From the NCBI GenBank assembly GCA_022478985.1, contig JAKSZP010010595.1, forward strand, positions 151,474-215,473: a DNA stretch of 64,000 nucleotides. The letters are read 5' to 3'. Numbering within the stretch: the first letter of the stretch is position 1; every line of letters starts with the position of its first letter. Source of the DNA: Massospora cicadina. Its lineage: Eukaryota; Entomophthoromycota; Entomophthoromycetes; Entomophthorales; Entomophthoraceae. Both the position numbers and the translations under genes were made by a program. Below the pieces are notes generated by a model, which searched no databases, had not been told where the DNA came from, and saw only the letters and a program-made list of their open reading frames with translations. Positions 10,277 through 21,853 of the stretch are shown here, one piece after another.

Positions 10277-10296
10277 GTTGCAAACACTTTTGCAAC
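10277..10296 (+). promoter_or_regulatory. LINE-1 5'-terminal hairpin
   Basis: GTTGCAAACACTTTTGCAAC forms an 8-bp stem (GTTGCAAA/TTTGCAAC) with a 4-base loop, near the very 5' end. The same hairpin is at 31673-31692 (identical), 45617-45638 and, on the minus strand, 21167-21186 (7-bp stems). Conservation across diverged copies suggests a role in the 5' UTR RNA or promoter. Confidence 0.7.
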
Positions 10297-10356
10297 CCAT
10301 TCAATTCAAGACTAAATCTAGTTTGATAATCTCATAGAGGGGATTATTCTGCACCC

Positions 10357-11547
10357 ATGTCTGGGAGCAGTTGGGCAAGCAAGGCAAGAGGAGCAGGCGG
10401 AAGGCCCGCGGCCTCTAACGTTCAAAAACGCCCCGGAGAAACTGGCAAAATAGAAAAAAATCTAAAAAAACCGGCGGTCACAATTTTCCCAGAGATACTC
10501 GCGTGGCAAGCACGATGCAACCAGTATATCAATACGCCACATTCCCAGCCACTTTCATCGGTGGAATTTGGAGTCTGTGTGTATCTGGACATTCAAAAAA
10601 TGGCCCTATGGGAAAAATTTTATGAAGATGTACACAAAATTTTCCCAACCGCAGTGTACGTTGCACCTCACTCCATGTTGCATGGTTGGCTGGACCTAGG
10701 TATTGAAAGTAAAATAGCTGCAGACGAGGCTGCAGCGGTGCGCGTAGTGGTCAACCTCCCTGAAGGGCAACGGGTCGTCAAAACTAAATGCACCAGATGG
10801 ACAAAATCAAACCAAATTTTCCTCACGTTTGACTTTTTGCCTACTACGGTAAAACGTGACATTTTGGAGCAACACCTGAAAGATGGTCTCACCATATATG
10901 GCAAAATACAATCTTTCGAAATGCAACATTTCATGCTGATGCCACACCTGTGCACCGGCAAAGCCATCGCAGTTCTGACCCCAACTGAGGAGATCGCGAA
11001 GGACCTAACCCAGATCCCGCACTCCACCTTTATTGATATCGCAGGGCACACCACCCACCCATTCCGGGTAACCGTGGACAGCGCGCCCCCCATTTGCACC
11101 CACTGTGACGCGTTCAGCCATAAGGCACACGCGTGCCCCATTAAAAAGGGCGTTACATTCCAAGAGCACCCCTCGGCGGCCATGGCCAGCGGAGAGGCGC
11201 ACTACAAACCAACCGCAAGCACCAAAGAGGCTTTCCTGTGGGGAGCACAAGGCTGCTACCTATTGGTAAAGCCCATCTCCCCACAGGAGCGGAAGAAGGC
11301 CAAGCAGGCCCATAGGGCCGCAGCCAAGGAAGCAGCCAAGGTCACCACCACCATCCCATACTCACAACGCCAGGAGGACATGGAGACCTTCGCAGCGGAA
11401 GCAACTCAGGAATCCATCACCCAATCAGATTGGGAGGCCCAAGCCGAACAGGCCACTCAATCTGAGGATCTGATGGGAGATACAATCTCACCCAATCGCT
11501 GCACCCAAGCCCCAGTTGAAACTGACTTGGGGCCTATCCCAACTTGA
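10357..11547 (+). CDS. LINE-1 ORF1 protein (CCHC nucleic-acid-binding), 396 aa
   Basis: An uninterrupted frame from MSGSSWASKARG to a TGA at 11545-11547. The N-terminus is basic and low-complexity. The middle resembles the RNA-binding region of LINE ORF1 proteins (VVVNLPEGQRVVKTKCTRW, then LTIYGKIQSFEMQ). A CCHC knuckle, CTHCDAFSHKAHAC, starts at Cys247. The C-terminal third is rich in Ala, Lys, Gln and Glu. ORF1 proteins coat LINE RNA and act as chaperones. In LINE-4 the frame runs on about 70 codons to the junction palindrome. Here an extra T in a T-run near 11546 ends it early. Confidence 0.82.
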   Translation: MSGSSWASKARGAGGRPAASNVQKRPGETGKIEKNLKKPAVTIFPEILAWQARCNQYINTPHSQPLSSVEFGVCVYLDIQKMALWEKFYEDVHKIFPTAVYVAPHSMLHGWLDLGIESKIAADEAAAVRVVVNLPEGQRVVKTKCTRWTKSNQIFLTFDFLPTTVKRDILEQHLKDGLTIYGKIQSFEMQHFMLMPHLCTGKAIAVLTPTEEIAKDLTQIPHSTFIDIAGHTTHPFRVTVDSAPPICTHCDAFSHKAHACPIKKGVTFQEHPSAAMASGEAHYKPTASTKEAFLWGAQGCYLLVKPISPQERKKAKQAHRAAAKEAAKVTTTIPYSQRQEDMETFAAEATQESITQSDWEAQAEQATQSEDLMGDTISPNRCTQAPVETDLGPIPT

Positions 11548-11760
11548 AATTTTTTTTGACCCGCTCAATGGTGCACCAAACTTATCCGCACCGCAAAAAA
11601 AATTCGTCCAACGTCAGGAAAACAAAAAGCGAAGGCCAAAGCCAACGCGACTCTTTCCACAAAAATTAACAAAAACCCTGATAGCGTTGCTGCTAATACC
11701 CGCGCTGCTGTGAAAGCCCGTGGGGACCTGAAGAGGCTGGGTGGGCCGGGGCCCCCCCTC

Positions 11761-11773
11761 GCACCTAAGGTGC
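11761..11773 (+). promoter_or_regulatory. ORF1 stop / ORF2 start palindrome
   Basis: GCACCTAAGGTGC is a perfect inverted repeat around a central A and is followed two bases later by the ORF2 ATG. In LINE-4 the TAA inside it is the actual ORF1 stop (47109-47111), six bases before ATG 47118. Copies stand at 33160-33172, 19687-19699 (minus) and, with one change, about 47104-47116. The position suggests termination-reinitiation of translation. Confidence 0.65.
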
Positions 11774-11774
11774 G

Positions 11775-14700
11775 ATGGGGGAAACTTTCACTCTAGGGAT
11801 GCTGAATATTGCCGGACTCAAGGCCTCCCCATCCCGGGCTAGGAAACTGAGTTTTTTACAAAATAATTTACCCGTGGATATCCTGGCCATCCAGGAAACC
11901 CACTGTCCACGAGGTTCTGAGGATGCTTGGAAAACAATGCTCCTGCCATCCCTATCCTTTTGGTCGAAGCACTGTGGGGTGCTAATTTGGAAAAACAATT
12001 TTTTCAAATTTACATCTTCAGAAACATTCCTAAAAATTTTCAAGTGCTCGTTGTCACCTTCTCATGGGCTGATGTTGCACACACAATAGTCAACATTTAC
12101 GCCCCAAACGGTGCACAAGAGCGTCAGGAATTTTTCAAGTCGGTCAAATCCCTCCCGCTACCCCCCAATTCTTTCCTAATTGGTGACATGAACTGTTGGC
12201 TAACCTCACCAACGGACCGGTGGCCACCCTCACCCCACGCCCCACAGGGTCACGTAGAACTACGCGTTCTAAAAGCCACCCTTGGGTTAATGGATGCACT
12301 GCTGCAACATGCCCCACTGCTTGAAAACATGACGCGTCCCCACATCCACAACGGCCAATTAAGGTCCATGACCCGCATTGACCTTATTCTAGCACTGGCA
12401 AAATTCCAACCCCACATCTCCCACTTCAAAACAACGAAAATGGAATTCTCTGACCACCAACTGGTCTCGATAACATACCACTTACCTGTCACAGTTGCAA
12501 AGGCTCCACATTGGTGCAAAATCCGCCCCCCAGAGCTTGCGTCGCCAGGATTTTCCACGTGGGTGGAAGAGGCAACTTTGGCAAAATTGTTTGTTGCACC
12601 ATTTTGTGCGGACCCCATTTCCACATGGGCAACTTTCAAAAAAGACACCATCCGCCACTATTGACATCTCTCATCCAGACGCTCACGAGCCACATCGGCG
12701 GTTATATTGCATGCGCTGGTGGAATTGGCTCACTTGGAGTCCAACATTCCAGCCTCAGGATATAGCCCTGCATGGGGCCAGAAGTGGGTGGAGGCAGCAG
12801 CCCACCTCAACGCACTTGAAAGGCAACACAAAAATCGGGTTTGTGTCCAATACAGGGCCACACGCATCACTAAAGGCGACAAGTGCACCGCATACTTCTT
12901 CAAAAAAATTTTTGCACCATGCCAGAGTGTGGCCTGCACACAGGTGCGAAGATCGGATAATTCTATCATGGACACACTGACCAAAGTAGCAATCGAAATG
13001 CAAAGATATTACTCCAAGTTATACCAAGCCAAACCAATTCAGCCAGCCGAAATGGCGGAATTTCTTGACAGAGCTCATATCTGCACCATTTTCCAATACC
13101 CAGAAATAATGAATTTAATTACTCCAAACGAATTATGGACTACCATTCGTGGTGCGCCAAACTGAAAATGCCCAGGCCCAGATGGCATTCCATATGTTTT
13201 CTACAAAAAATATTTTAAATACATATCCCCATTGCTGCTAGCCTCACTCAACCTAAGCCTGTTGGAAATGCGCCTCCTACCAGGAGGACATGAGGCTTTT
13301 ACAGTCACACTCTTCATAAAGGGGATAGGCTAGACTTAGCCAACATGCGCCCCATTTCTCTAACAAACACAGACACCAAAATTTTAACAAAAATCATGGC
13401 TAACCGTTTAGGGACTGTAGCATCTGCCACCATCTCTCCAGAACAATTCAGTTTCATCCCCAGAAGGTCGATTTGGGATAACGTGCACTCTATGGCTAAT
13501 GTGTGTCAGTCCACAGCCTCTGGGGCACTTGTATTCTTGGACCAACAAAAGGCCTATGATAGAGTAAACTGGGAATACCTTAGGGCTTGCCTCCAACAAT
13601 TCCGCTTACCTCCCTGCTTCATTAACTGGGTGATGCTGCTCACGGAATCTGCAACAATGGCTGTGCGTGGCCCAGGTTTCCTAACGGAAGTAGTCCATCC
13701 TCAAAGGGGCCTGCGACAAGGGGACCCCCTGAGCCCACTCTTATACAATTTCAGCCTTGACCCACTACTGCGAAATGTGAATGCCCAACTCACTGGGGTC
13801 CATGTGCCAGGCCAAACCCCAGTCAAGATGATGGCATTTGCAGATGATTGCGTGGTGGGGGTGTCTAATAATAAAGATGCACGCGCGCTTGAAGCCCTCA
13901 TACAGGAATATTCCCGGGTAAGCAACGCGGCACTGAACGCCTCCAAAACCGAAATCATCCTCCTTGGTCAGTTTCAGAACTGCTGGGCCCCAGCAAGTAG
14001 TTCCCAACCCAGCCCAGCTGCTCGCCCAAGTCCACGCCTTACTAACTCAAAACACACCGCTCCACTGGTGCTCCCCTTTGTGCCGCGACCTACCATAGGA
14101 CCGGTACGCCATCTGGGCGTGTGGTTGGAGGCAGGAGGATACGCGTCAGCAGTAATGGAGGGCCATATACTGGACAACGTGACGAAGCGAATCGCCTCTC
14201 TCAGAGCCCACCCTACTACCCTCACTGGCAGGGTTGTTCTTGCCAACTCTATGCTCCTATCCAAAGTCTGGTTTGGAGCCCACGCCATCCCCTTCTCCCC
14301 AAGCTTCTTCAAATCCTTGTATGCTTTGCTACAAGGTTGGCTTTGTCAGGCCGCCCTCCACCAGTACGGCTAGAGGTCATGTTTGGCCCTCATCATAATG
14401 GTGCCATGGGCCTACTTGACTTCAAAGCCCATGCCGCCAAGATCCTAGGCACCTGGATTGCGGCCGTCACTGCTCCTACACTCCCATCCCAACACTGGTC
14501 CCGCGCGGCCCGCTCCAACTTCTCCCGAGCCTTGGGCCTCAACAATCCATCAAACCCCCACTCCCTGATGAAATACCTCGCATCACACACATCAGCCACA
14601 GGTCCTCACGGGACCAAAACCCACTACAAACGAATCCTACTCTCCATGCGAAGCGCAGAATGGAGAATTCGTATTAGTGGACATACAACCCGAAGAGGCC

Positions 14701-14909
14701 GCCCCTCTCCTCAGTTCACACAAGAGGTACAGGGGCTACCCATCCATGATGGCGTGATCCCCATTCGACCCCAAGTCCTATCCAGGGTGGACTACCTGGA
14801 CATGATGGACATCCCTTATTCCACTGAGACCCAAAAGACTATCTGGAAATACGCACACACCATCCTCTGTTGCAGCCTCAAGTCCGTTCCCATGTGTGGC
14901 GCTGCCTGA
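11775..14909 (+). pseudogene. LINE-1 ORF2: APE endonuclease and reverse transcriptase, broken
   Basis: Starts at ATG 11775 (MGETFTLGMLNIAGLKAS). Endonuclease motifs: LAIQETH (Gln40-Glu41), GDMNCW near 12183 and SDHQLVS near 12450. RT motifs: FIPRRSIWDN, LDQQKAYDRVNWEYL, RGLRQGDPLSPLLYN and the active site AFADDCV (Asp codons 13843-13848). Breaks: a frameshift at about 11990-12040, TGA at 12662, TGA at 13163 (LINE-4 has TGG here), a frameshift near 13330, a one-base loss near 14345 and a two-base gain near 14858. Endonuclease nicks target DNA and RT primes cDNA from the nick. The catalytic residues are intact, so the copy looks recently inactivated. Confidence 0.85.
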
Positions 14910-15551
14910 GGCGGGTGTATTGTACAGCTGAGCGCTCTAATGCTTTACACTCATCCTGTGTCGTGTGTGGCCAGTATGGAACGCTGTTTCACCGCCTGGA
15001 GAAGTGCCCACCTCTAAAGTAATATGGCGCGAAGTCCAACGTCTGCTAGGCCAGGATCAAACACATCCCTTCAGTCTGTCAAGAGATATGTTTGCTTCAT
15101 CAATGGCCTCCCCTCCCACCCTCCCTTCGTGCTCTGGTGGTTGCAATCGCCATGTGGACTATCCACACGATTGTCTTAAATGCCATCGCCGGATCCATCC
15201 CCACCCTCCCTGAAGCTGTCCACAGATTCCAGTCTCATTTGGTGGATCACTTTCAAGCGTGGATGTTTGGATATCTCCCACCACGTCGCCGGCAGCTGGT
15301 CTCCACCTGGTTCCCAGTCTGGTTCATCAAATCAGACCCCTTCCTCCACACGTGCTCAATAGTGGCTACGCCCCCTACACACGTTCCCTCCCCCTTCTCA
15401 TAAGTGGCGTTCCCGCTGGCAACAAGAGATAGCATCGCTTCTCTGGGGTGCCTCACCTGGTACTGAGTTTTGTCTCGTCTAAGTCATATTTAGAAGTGTC
15501 CGTCCCATGGTCGGCCTTCCCCACAATAAATTTAAAATTTAAAAATTTAAA
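14910..15551 (+). pseudogene. LINE-1 ORF2 C-terminal CCHC region and 3' UTR
   Basis: Frames over 14920-15403 carry CVVCGQYGTLFHRLEKCP, a CX2CX7HX4C motif like the zinc-binding segment after RT in many LINEs, then a Trp-rich tail ending near the RSRWQQEIASLLWG equivalent. Further frameshifts are present around 15030 and 15400. The 3' UTR is short and ends in repeated A/T runs. I see no RNase H domain after RT. Confidence 0.7.
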
Positions 15552-15568
15552 ATATATGATAATATTGT

Positions 15569-15917
15569 CCAAAGTTTTGAGAATTCGTCATAGATTTAAT
15601 CAAAGTCTTTCTCATTGTTAGGCCCAGCTTGTAGTGCTCAAGTTTTTTGATGTCTTTTGTAGAATACCCAGCTCAGTTTCTATTTATTTATCAAAACAAA
15701 CTTGCATCGCTTCTAGATCCAGATGATTCCTGTGAACAGAGGCGGCAACTTCAATCAGGAGTTCAGTTCAAAAAGATAGAGATTCTGAGTGGGTTTTCTA
15801 ATTTCTTGCAGCACTTATTGACGTTTTGTACCCACTCATTGTCAATCCATTGTGAGCGAGGACTTAAGTTGCAACATTAGGAACATAATGTTAATCTGGT
15901 CACCCAGATAATTTAGT
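15569..15917 (-). pseudogene. G3 Gag N-terminal segment between LINE-1 and LINE-2
   Basis: Minus-strand translation gives NELLIEVAASVHRNHLDLEA in outline and then IETELGILQKTSKNLSTTS, an alpha-helical coiled-coil-like stretch as found in Gag N-termini. One stop lies between. It is the only host sequence between the two LINEs. Confidence 0.45.
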
Positions 15918-15931
15918 TTTTTACCATTATT
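15918..15931. repeat. LINE-2 target-site duplication, left copy
   Basis: TTTTTACCATTATT is repeated exactly at 21203-21216. These 14-bp copies fix the ends of LINE-2. Confidence 0.85.
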
Positions 15932-15985
15932 TTAAAATTTAGTGCGGGGAAGGCTGACCATGGGATGGACACTTCTGAATTTGAC

Positions 15986-18900
15986 TCAGAAAAGACAAAA
16001 CTTAGTACCAGGGAAGGCACCCCAGAGAAGCGATGCTATCTCTTGTTGCCAGCGGGAACGCCACTTATGGGGAGGGGAGGGAACGTGTGGAGGGGCCGTA
16101 GCCACAACTGAACACGTGTGGAGGAAGGGGTTTGTTTTGATGAACCAGACTGGGAACCAGGAGGAGACAAGCAGTCGGCGATGCAGTGGGAGGTATCCAA
16201 ACATCCACGCTTGAAAGTGGTCCACCAAAGGAGACCAGAATCTGTGGACAGCTTCTGGGAGGGTGGGGGTGGAGCCTGCGATGGCATCTAAGACAATCGT
16301 GTGGATGGTCCACATGGCGATTGCAATCACCAAAGCATGGAGGGAGGAGGAAGAGAGGAGGCCATTGATAGAGCAAACATATCTCTTGACAGACTGAAAG
16401 GATGCGTTTGATCCTGGCCCAGCAGACGTTGAACTTCGCGCCATATCACTTTAGAGGTAGGCATTCTCCAGGCGGTGGAACAGCGTTCCATACTGGTCAC
16501 ACACTACACAGGATGAGTGTAAAGCGTTAGAGCGCTCAGCTGTACAATACACCCACTTCAGGCAGCGCCACACATGGGAGCGGACTTGAGGCTGCAACAG
16601 AGGATGGTGTACGTATTTCCAGATAGTTTTTGGGTCTCAATGGAGTAAGGGATGTCCATCATGTCTAGGTAGTCCACCCTGGATAGGACATAGGGCCGCG
16701 TGAGGATCACGCCATCTTGGATGGGTAGCCCCTGTACCTCTTGTGTGAACAAAGGAGAGGGGCGGCCTCTTTGGATTGTATGTCCACTAATACGAATTCT
16801 CCACTCATCGCTCCGCATGGAGAGTAGGATTCGTTTGTAGTGGGCTTTAGTCCCGTGAGGACCTGTGGCCGATGTGTGTGATGCGAGGTATTTCATCAGG
16901 GAGTGGTGGTTGATGGATTGTTGAGGCCCAAGGCGCAGGAGAAGTTAGAGCGGGCTGCGCGGGACCAGTGTTGGGAGGGGAGTGTAGGGGCGGTGACTGC
17001 CGCAATCCAGGTGCCCAGGATCTTGGCAGCATGGGCTTTGAAGTCAAGCAGGCCCATGCCACCATGATGATGAGGGCCAAACATAACCTCTAGCTGTACT
17101 GGTGGTGGGCGGCCTGACTAAAGCCATCCTTGCAGCAAGGCATACAAGGATTTGAAGAAGCTTGGGGAGAAGGGGATGGCGTGGGCTCTGAAACAGACTT
17201 TGGAGAGGAGCATAGTTTTGGCTAAAACAACCCTGCCAGTAAGGGAAGTAGGGTGGGCTCTAAGAGAGGCGATTCGCTTCGTCACATTGTCCAGAATACG
17301 GCACTCCATTACTGCTGGCGCGTATCTGCCTGCCTCCATCCTCACGCCCAGATGACATACCGGTCCTATGGTAGGACGTGGCACAAAGGGGAGCACCAGT
17401 GGGGCGGTGTGTGTTGAGTTAGTAGGGTGAGGACGTGGGCGAGCAGATGGGCCGGGTTGGGAACTAATTGCTGGGGTCCAGAAGTTCTGAAACTGACCAA
17501 GGAGGATGATTTCGGTTTTGAGAGCGTTCAGTGCTGTGTTGCTTACCCGGGAATACTCCTGGATGAGAGCTTCAAGCGCGTGTGCATCTTGATTTAAAGA
17601 CAACCCAACCACACAATCATCTGCGAACGCCAATATCTTGACTGGGGCTTGGCCTGGCACATGGACCCCAGTGAGGTGGGCATTCACGTTTTGAAGTAGT
17701 GGGTCAAGGCTGAAGTTGTATAAGAGTGGGCTGAGGGGGTCCCCTTGTCGCAAGCCCCTTTGAGGGCGGACTACTTCCATTAGGAAGCCAGGGCCACGTA
17801 ATGCCTTTTTTGCAGATTCCGTGAGCAGCATCACCCAGTTGATAAAGCGTGGGGGTAGGCGGAATTGATGGAGGCAGGCCCTTAGGTATTCCCAGTTTAC
17901 TCTATCATAGGCCTTTTGTTGGTCCAAGAATACAAGTACCCCAGAGGCTGTGGATTGACATACATTAGCCACAGAGTGCACGTTATCCCAAATCGACCTT
18001 CTGGGTATGAAACCAAATTGTTCTGGGGAGATGGTGGCAGATGCTACAGTCCCTAAATGGTTAGCCATGAATTTTTGTTAAAGTTTTAGTGTCTGTGTTT
18101 GTTAGAGAAATGGGGCGCCAGTTGGCTAAGTCTAGCTTATCCTCTTTCTTGAAGAGTGTGACGGTAAAGGCCTCATGTCCTCCTGGTAGGAGGCGCGTTT
18201 CCAACCGGCTTTGGTTAAGTGAGGTGAGCAGTAATGGGGATATATATTTGAAATACTTTTTGTAAAACTCATATGGAATGCCATCTGGGCCTGGGCATTT
18301 TCAGTTTGGCGCACCGTGAATGTATGTCCATAATTTAGTCAGAGTAATCAAATTCATTATTTCTGGGCATCAGAAAACGGTGCAGATGTGGGCTCAGTTG
18401 AGAAATTCCGCCACTTTAGCCAGCTGAATTAAATCAGATTGGTACAACTTGGAGTAGTACTTTTGTTTGATTGCAACTTTGGCTGGCGTATCCGCAATGG
18501 AATCATCTGATCTTTGCACCTGTGTACAGGCCACACTCTGGTATGGTGCAAAATTTTTTTAAAGAAATGTGCGGTGCACTTGTCACCTTTTGTGATGTGT
18601 GTGGCCCTGTACTGAACATAAACCCAATCTTTGTGTTGCCTTTTGAGTGCGTTGAGGTGGGCGGCTGCCTCCACCCACTTCTGTCCCCATGCAGAGCAGT
18701 ATCCTGTAGCTGGGATGTTGGACTCCAGGTGTGCCAACTCTGCCAGAGCATGTGAAATGACCGCCGATGTGGCTTATGAGCATCTGGAGGAGAGATGGCG
18801 AGAGTGGCGGATGGTGTCATCTTTGAAAGTTGCCCATGTGGAAATGGGGTCCGCACAAAACGGTGCAACAAACTTTTTTTGCCATAGTTGACTCTTCTAC

Positions 18901-19685
18901 CCATGTGGAAAATCCTGGTGACCCGAGCTTGGGGGGGCAGATTTTGTACCAATGTGGGGCCTTAGCAGCTGTGACAGGTAGGTGGTAGGTTAGCGAGACC
19001 AGTCAATGGTCAGAGAATTCCAATCTTGTTGTCTTGAAGTGGGAGATGTGGGGTTGGAATTTCGCCAGCGTTAGAATAATGTCAATGCGGGTCATGGTTA
19101 TTTGGCTGTTGTGGATGTGGGGCCATGTCATATTTTTGAGCAGCGGGGCAAAGCCGTGGCAGTGCATCCATTAACCCGAGGGTGGCCTTTAGAACATGTA
19201 GTTCTACATGACCCTGGGGGTCGTGGGGTGAGGAAGGCCACCAGTCCGTTGGTGTGTTTAGCTAACAGTTCATGTCGCCGACTATGAAGGAGTCTGGGGT
19301 AGTGGGAGGGATTTGACCAATGAGAAAAATTCCTGACGCTCATGTGCACCATTTGGGGCATAGATGTTGACGATTGCGTGTGCTACATCAGCCCACGAGA
19401 AGGTGACAACGAGCACTCAGCCATTTAGGAATGTTTCTGAGGATACAAATTTGAAAAACTTATTTTTCTGAATTAGCACCCCACAGTGCTTCAACCAAAA
19501 GGATAGGGATGTGAGGAGCATTGTTTTTCAAGTTTCCTCGGAAACTCATGGACAGTGGGACTCCTGGATGGCCAGGATATCCACGGGTAAGTTGTGTTTA
19601 TAAAAAACTCAGTTTCCTAGCCTGGGACGGGGAGGCCTTGAGTCTGGCAATATTCAACATTCTTAAAGTAATGGTATTCCCCTTT
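15986..19685 (-). pseudogene. LINE-2 ORF2: endonuclease and RT, broken
   Basis: The ORF2 start has decayed: after the junction palindrome the ATG seen in other copies reads AAG. The best RT piece is 17118-18068 minus (316 aa): FIPRRSIWDN, FLDQQKAYDRVNWEYL, RGLRQGDPLSPLLYN and LAFADDCVVG. Endonuclease pieces lie at 19.6-18.9 kb. C-terminal pieces lie at 16896-16558 and 16444-15986. The zinc motif reads CVVCDQYGTLFHRLENA, lacking its last Cys because of a deletion near 16465. Several frameshifts separate the parts. Confidence 0.82.
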
Positions 19686-19689
19686 TGCA

Positions 19690-21106
19690 CCTTAGGTGCA
19701 AGGGGGTGGGCACCTAGGCCCACCAGCCTCCTCTAGATCCCCACGGGCCTTCACAGCAGCGCGGGTGTTAGCAGCAACGCTATCAGGGTTTTTGTTAATT
19801 TTTTGCTGAAAGAGTTGCATTGGCTTTAGCCTTCACTTTTTGTTTTCCCAACATCAGACGAATTATTTTGTGGTGCGGATGAGTTTGGTGCACCATTGAG
19901 CGGGTCAATAAAATTTTTTCAGTTGGGATGGGTCCCAAGTCAGTTTTGACCAGAGCTTGGGTGCAACTATTGGGTGAGATTGAATCCCCCATCAGATCCT
20001 CAGATTGAGTGGCCCAAACAGCTTGGGCTTCCCAATCTGATTGGTTGATGAAGTCCTGAGTTGCTTCCACCGTGAAGGTTTCCATGTCCTCCTGGTGTTG
20101 TGAGTGTGGGAAGCGGAGGTGGCTTTGGCAGCTTCCTTGGCCGCGGCCCTGCGGACCTGCTTGGCCTTCTCTCACTCTTGCAGGGAGATAGGCTTTACCA
20201 GTAGGTAGCAGCCTTGTGCTCCCCATGGGAAAGCCTCTTTGGTGCTTGCAGTTGGTTTGTAGTGTGCCTCTCCACTGGCCATGGTCGCCAAGGGGTGCTC
20301 TTGGAATGTGACGCCCTCCTTGGTGGGGCATGAATGCGCCTTATGGCTAAACGCATGACAGTGGGTGCAAATGAGGGGCGCGCTGTCCACGGTCACCTGG
20401 AATGGGTGGGTGGTATGCCCTGCGATATCAAAAAAGTGGAGTGTGGGATCTGGGTTAGGTCCTTTGCAATCTCCTCGGTTGGGGTCAGGACTGCGATGGC
20501 TTTGCCAGTGCACAGGTGTGGCATCAGTGTGAAGTATTGCATTTTGAAAGATTGTAATTCGCCGCATATGGTGAGACCATCTTTCAGGTGTTGTTTTTAA
20601 AATGTCACGTTTTACTGTAGTAGGCAAAAATTCAAACATGAGGAAAATTTGGTTTGATTTTGTCCATCTGGTGCATTTGGTTTTGACGACCCGTTGCCCT
20701 TCAGGGAGGTTGACCACTATGTGCACCACCGCAGCCTCATCTGCTGCCTCTTTGCTTTCGAAACCTAGGTCCAGCCAACCGCGTGACATGGAGTGAGGTG
20801 CAACATACACCGCGGTCGGGAAATTGTGTGCATATCTTCACAAAATTTTTCCCATAAGGCCGTTTGTTGGATGTCTAGAAACACGCGGACTCTGAATTCC
20901 ACTGATGAAAGTGGCTGGGAGTGTGGCGTGTTGATGTACTGGTTGCATCGTGCTTGCCATGCGAGTATCTCTGGGGAAATATGACTGCCAGTTTTTTTAA
21001 AATTTTTGTCTACTCCACCAGTTTCTCCAGGGCGTTTTTGAACGTTGGAGGCCGCGGGCCTTCCACCTGCTCCTCTTACCTTACTTGCCCAACTTCTCCC
21101 TGACAT
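19690..21106 (-). pseudogene. LINE-2 ORF1, frameshifted
   Basis: Starts at ATG 21106 (MSGRSWASKVRGAGG). Pieces lie at 21106-20765, 20810-20172 and 20331-19795. The knuckle CTHCHAFSHKAHSCP keeps CX2CX4HX4C. At least three frameshifts relative to LINE-1 break the protein. Plus-strand frames in this stretch are antisense shadows. Confidence 0.8.
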
Positions 21107-21216
21107 GGGCGCAGACTAATCTCCTCTGTGAGATTATCAAACTAGATTCAGTCTTGAATTGAGTAGGTTGCAAAAGTGATTGCAACGAGAAAGAAAAGTA
21201 GCTTTTTACCATTATT

Positions 21217-21850
21217 GATGTGCTAATTATTGGTGACAATGGCTTTCCTGACTTCAGTAAAACTGGAATTTAGTTTATCCAGTAGGTTTGATTGGGAAGA
21301 TCGCACTTTCTTTTGATATTGATAGATTTCTGTAAGCTCTAGATTCTGTTAAGACAAAATCCTTTGGGTATGCTTGATGGATGGTTGCAAAAATGAGCAA
21401 AATCTCATTGGTTGCTTGTGTTCTGACAATTCATCTGACTAGAGCTGCCATGGTTGCCTCCCAGTATCACATATACATCTCCATCTTTAAGTTCAGAACC
21501 TTGAGATAGTAAAAAATAGAATATGGGTCCATCTGAGATGTACTTTTTTTAGTACTAGATTTCTGAGATGTACTAATTCTGTAACCTTGAGAGAGGATTT
21601 TAATCATCTTTTTAACACTGTCAGAGTAACTTGATTGCGCCTGTTGACTCTACATGCCCTCCTCACGCCGTGATAAAATCTAAGAAGTACAATATACTTT
21701 CCTCTTTGTTCTGGAGAGCAGTAATTAATACTCATTAATATCTTAATCACTATTTTCTATAACATTCTCATCAAATCTTCTGAAAGCTTCTGCCTGGTAT
21801 CCAGGTTGATTGTTCAAAATATGTTGTGTACTGTGGTTTAAGTGAGCACC
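21217..21850 (-). pseudogene. G3 Gag start region and primer-binding site
   Basis: G3 sequence resumes after LINE-2 and shows short helical-looking coding pieces with stops, consistent with a Gag N-terminus. At 21838-21850 the plus strand reads TTAAGTGAGCACC(A), so the minus strand gives TGGTGCTCACTTAA, the same primer-site start as G1. The G3 Gag start codon cannot be fixed. Confidence 0.4.
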
Positions 21851-21853
21851 ACT

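Larger units (their letters stand above)
10247..15551 (+). mobile_element. LINE-1, full-length APE-type non-LTR retrotransposon
   Basis: 5.3 kb bounded by a perfect 17-bp target duplication. It contains a 5' hairpin (10277-10296), intact-looking ORF1, the ORF1/ORF2 junction palindrome (11761-11773), ORF2 with endonuclease, RT and C-terminal CCHC, and an AT-rich 3' tail after GTGTCCGTCCCATGG. There is no 5' truncation. ORF2 is broken by several frameshifts and stops, so this copy could not move itself. It is very close to LINE-2 and LINE-4 and more distant from LINE-3. Confidence 0.9.
15932..21202 (-). mobile_element. LINE-2, full-length, inverted relative to LINE-1
   Basis: 5.27 kb on the minus strand, close to LINE-1 along its whole length, with 5' hairpin at 21167-21186, ORF1, junction palindrome (19687-19699), ORF2 and the 3' end CCATCCCATGGTCAGCC at the left. 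It is bracketed by a 14-bp target duplication. Both ORFs are broken. Its 3' end faces that of LINE-1 across only about 380 bp. Confidence 0.9.

Noticed and set aside
10668..11183. Minus-strand open frame of 171 aa
   Set aside because: It is exactly antisense to LINE-1 ORF1, whose codon pattern and CCHC motif identify the coding strand. Similar antisense frames recur in the other LINE copies.
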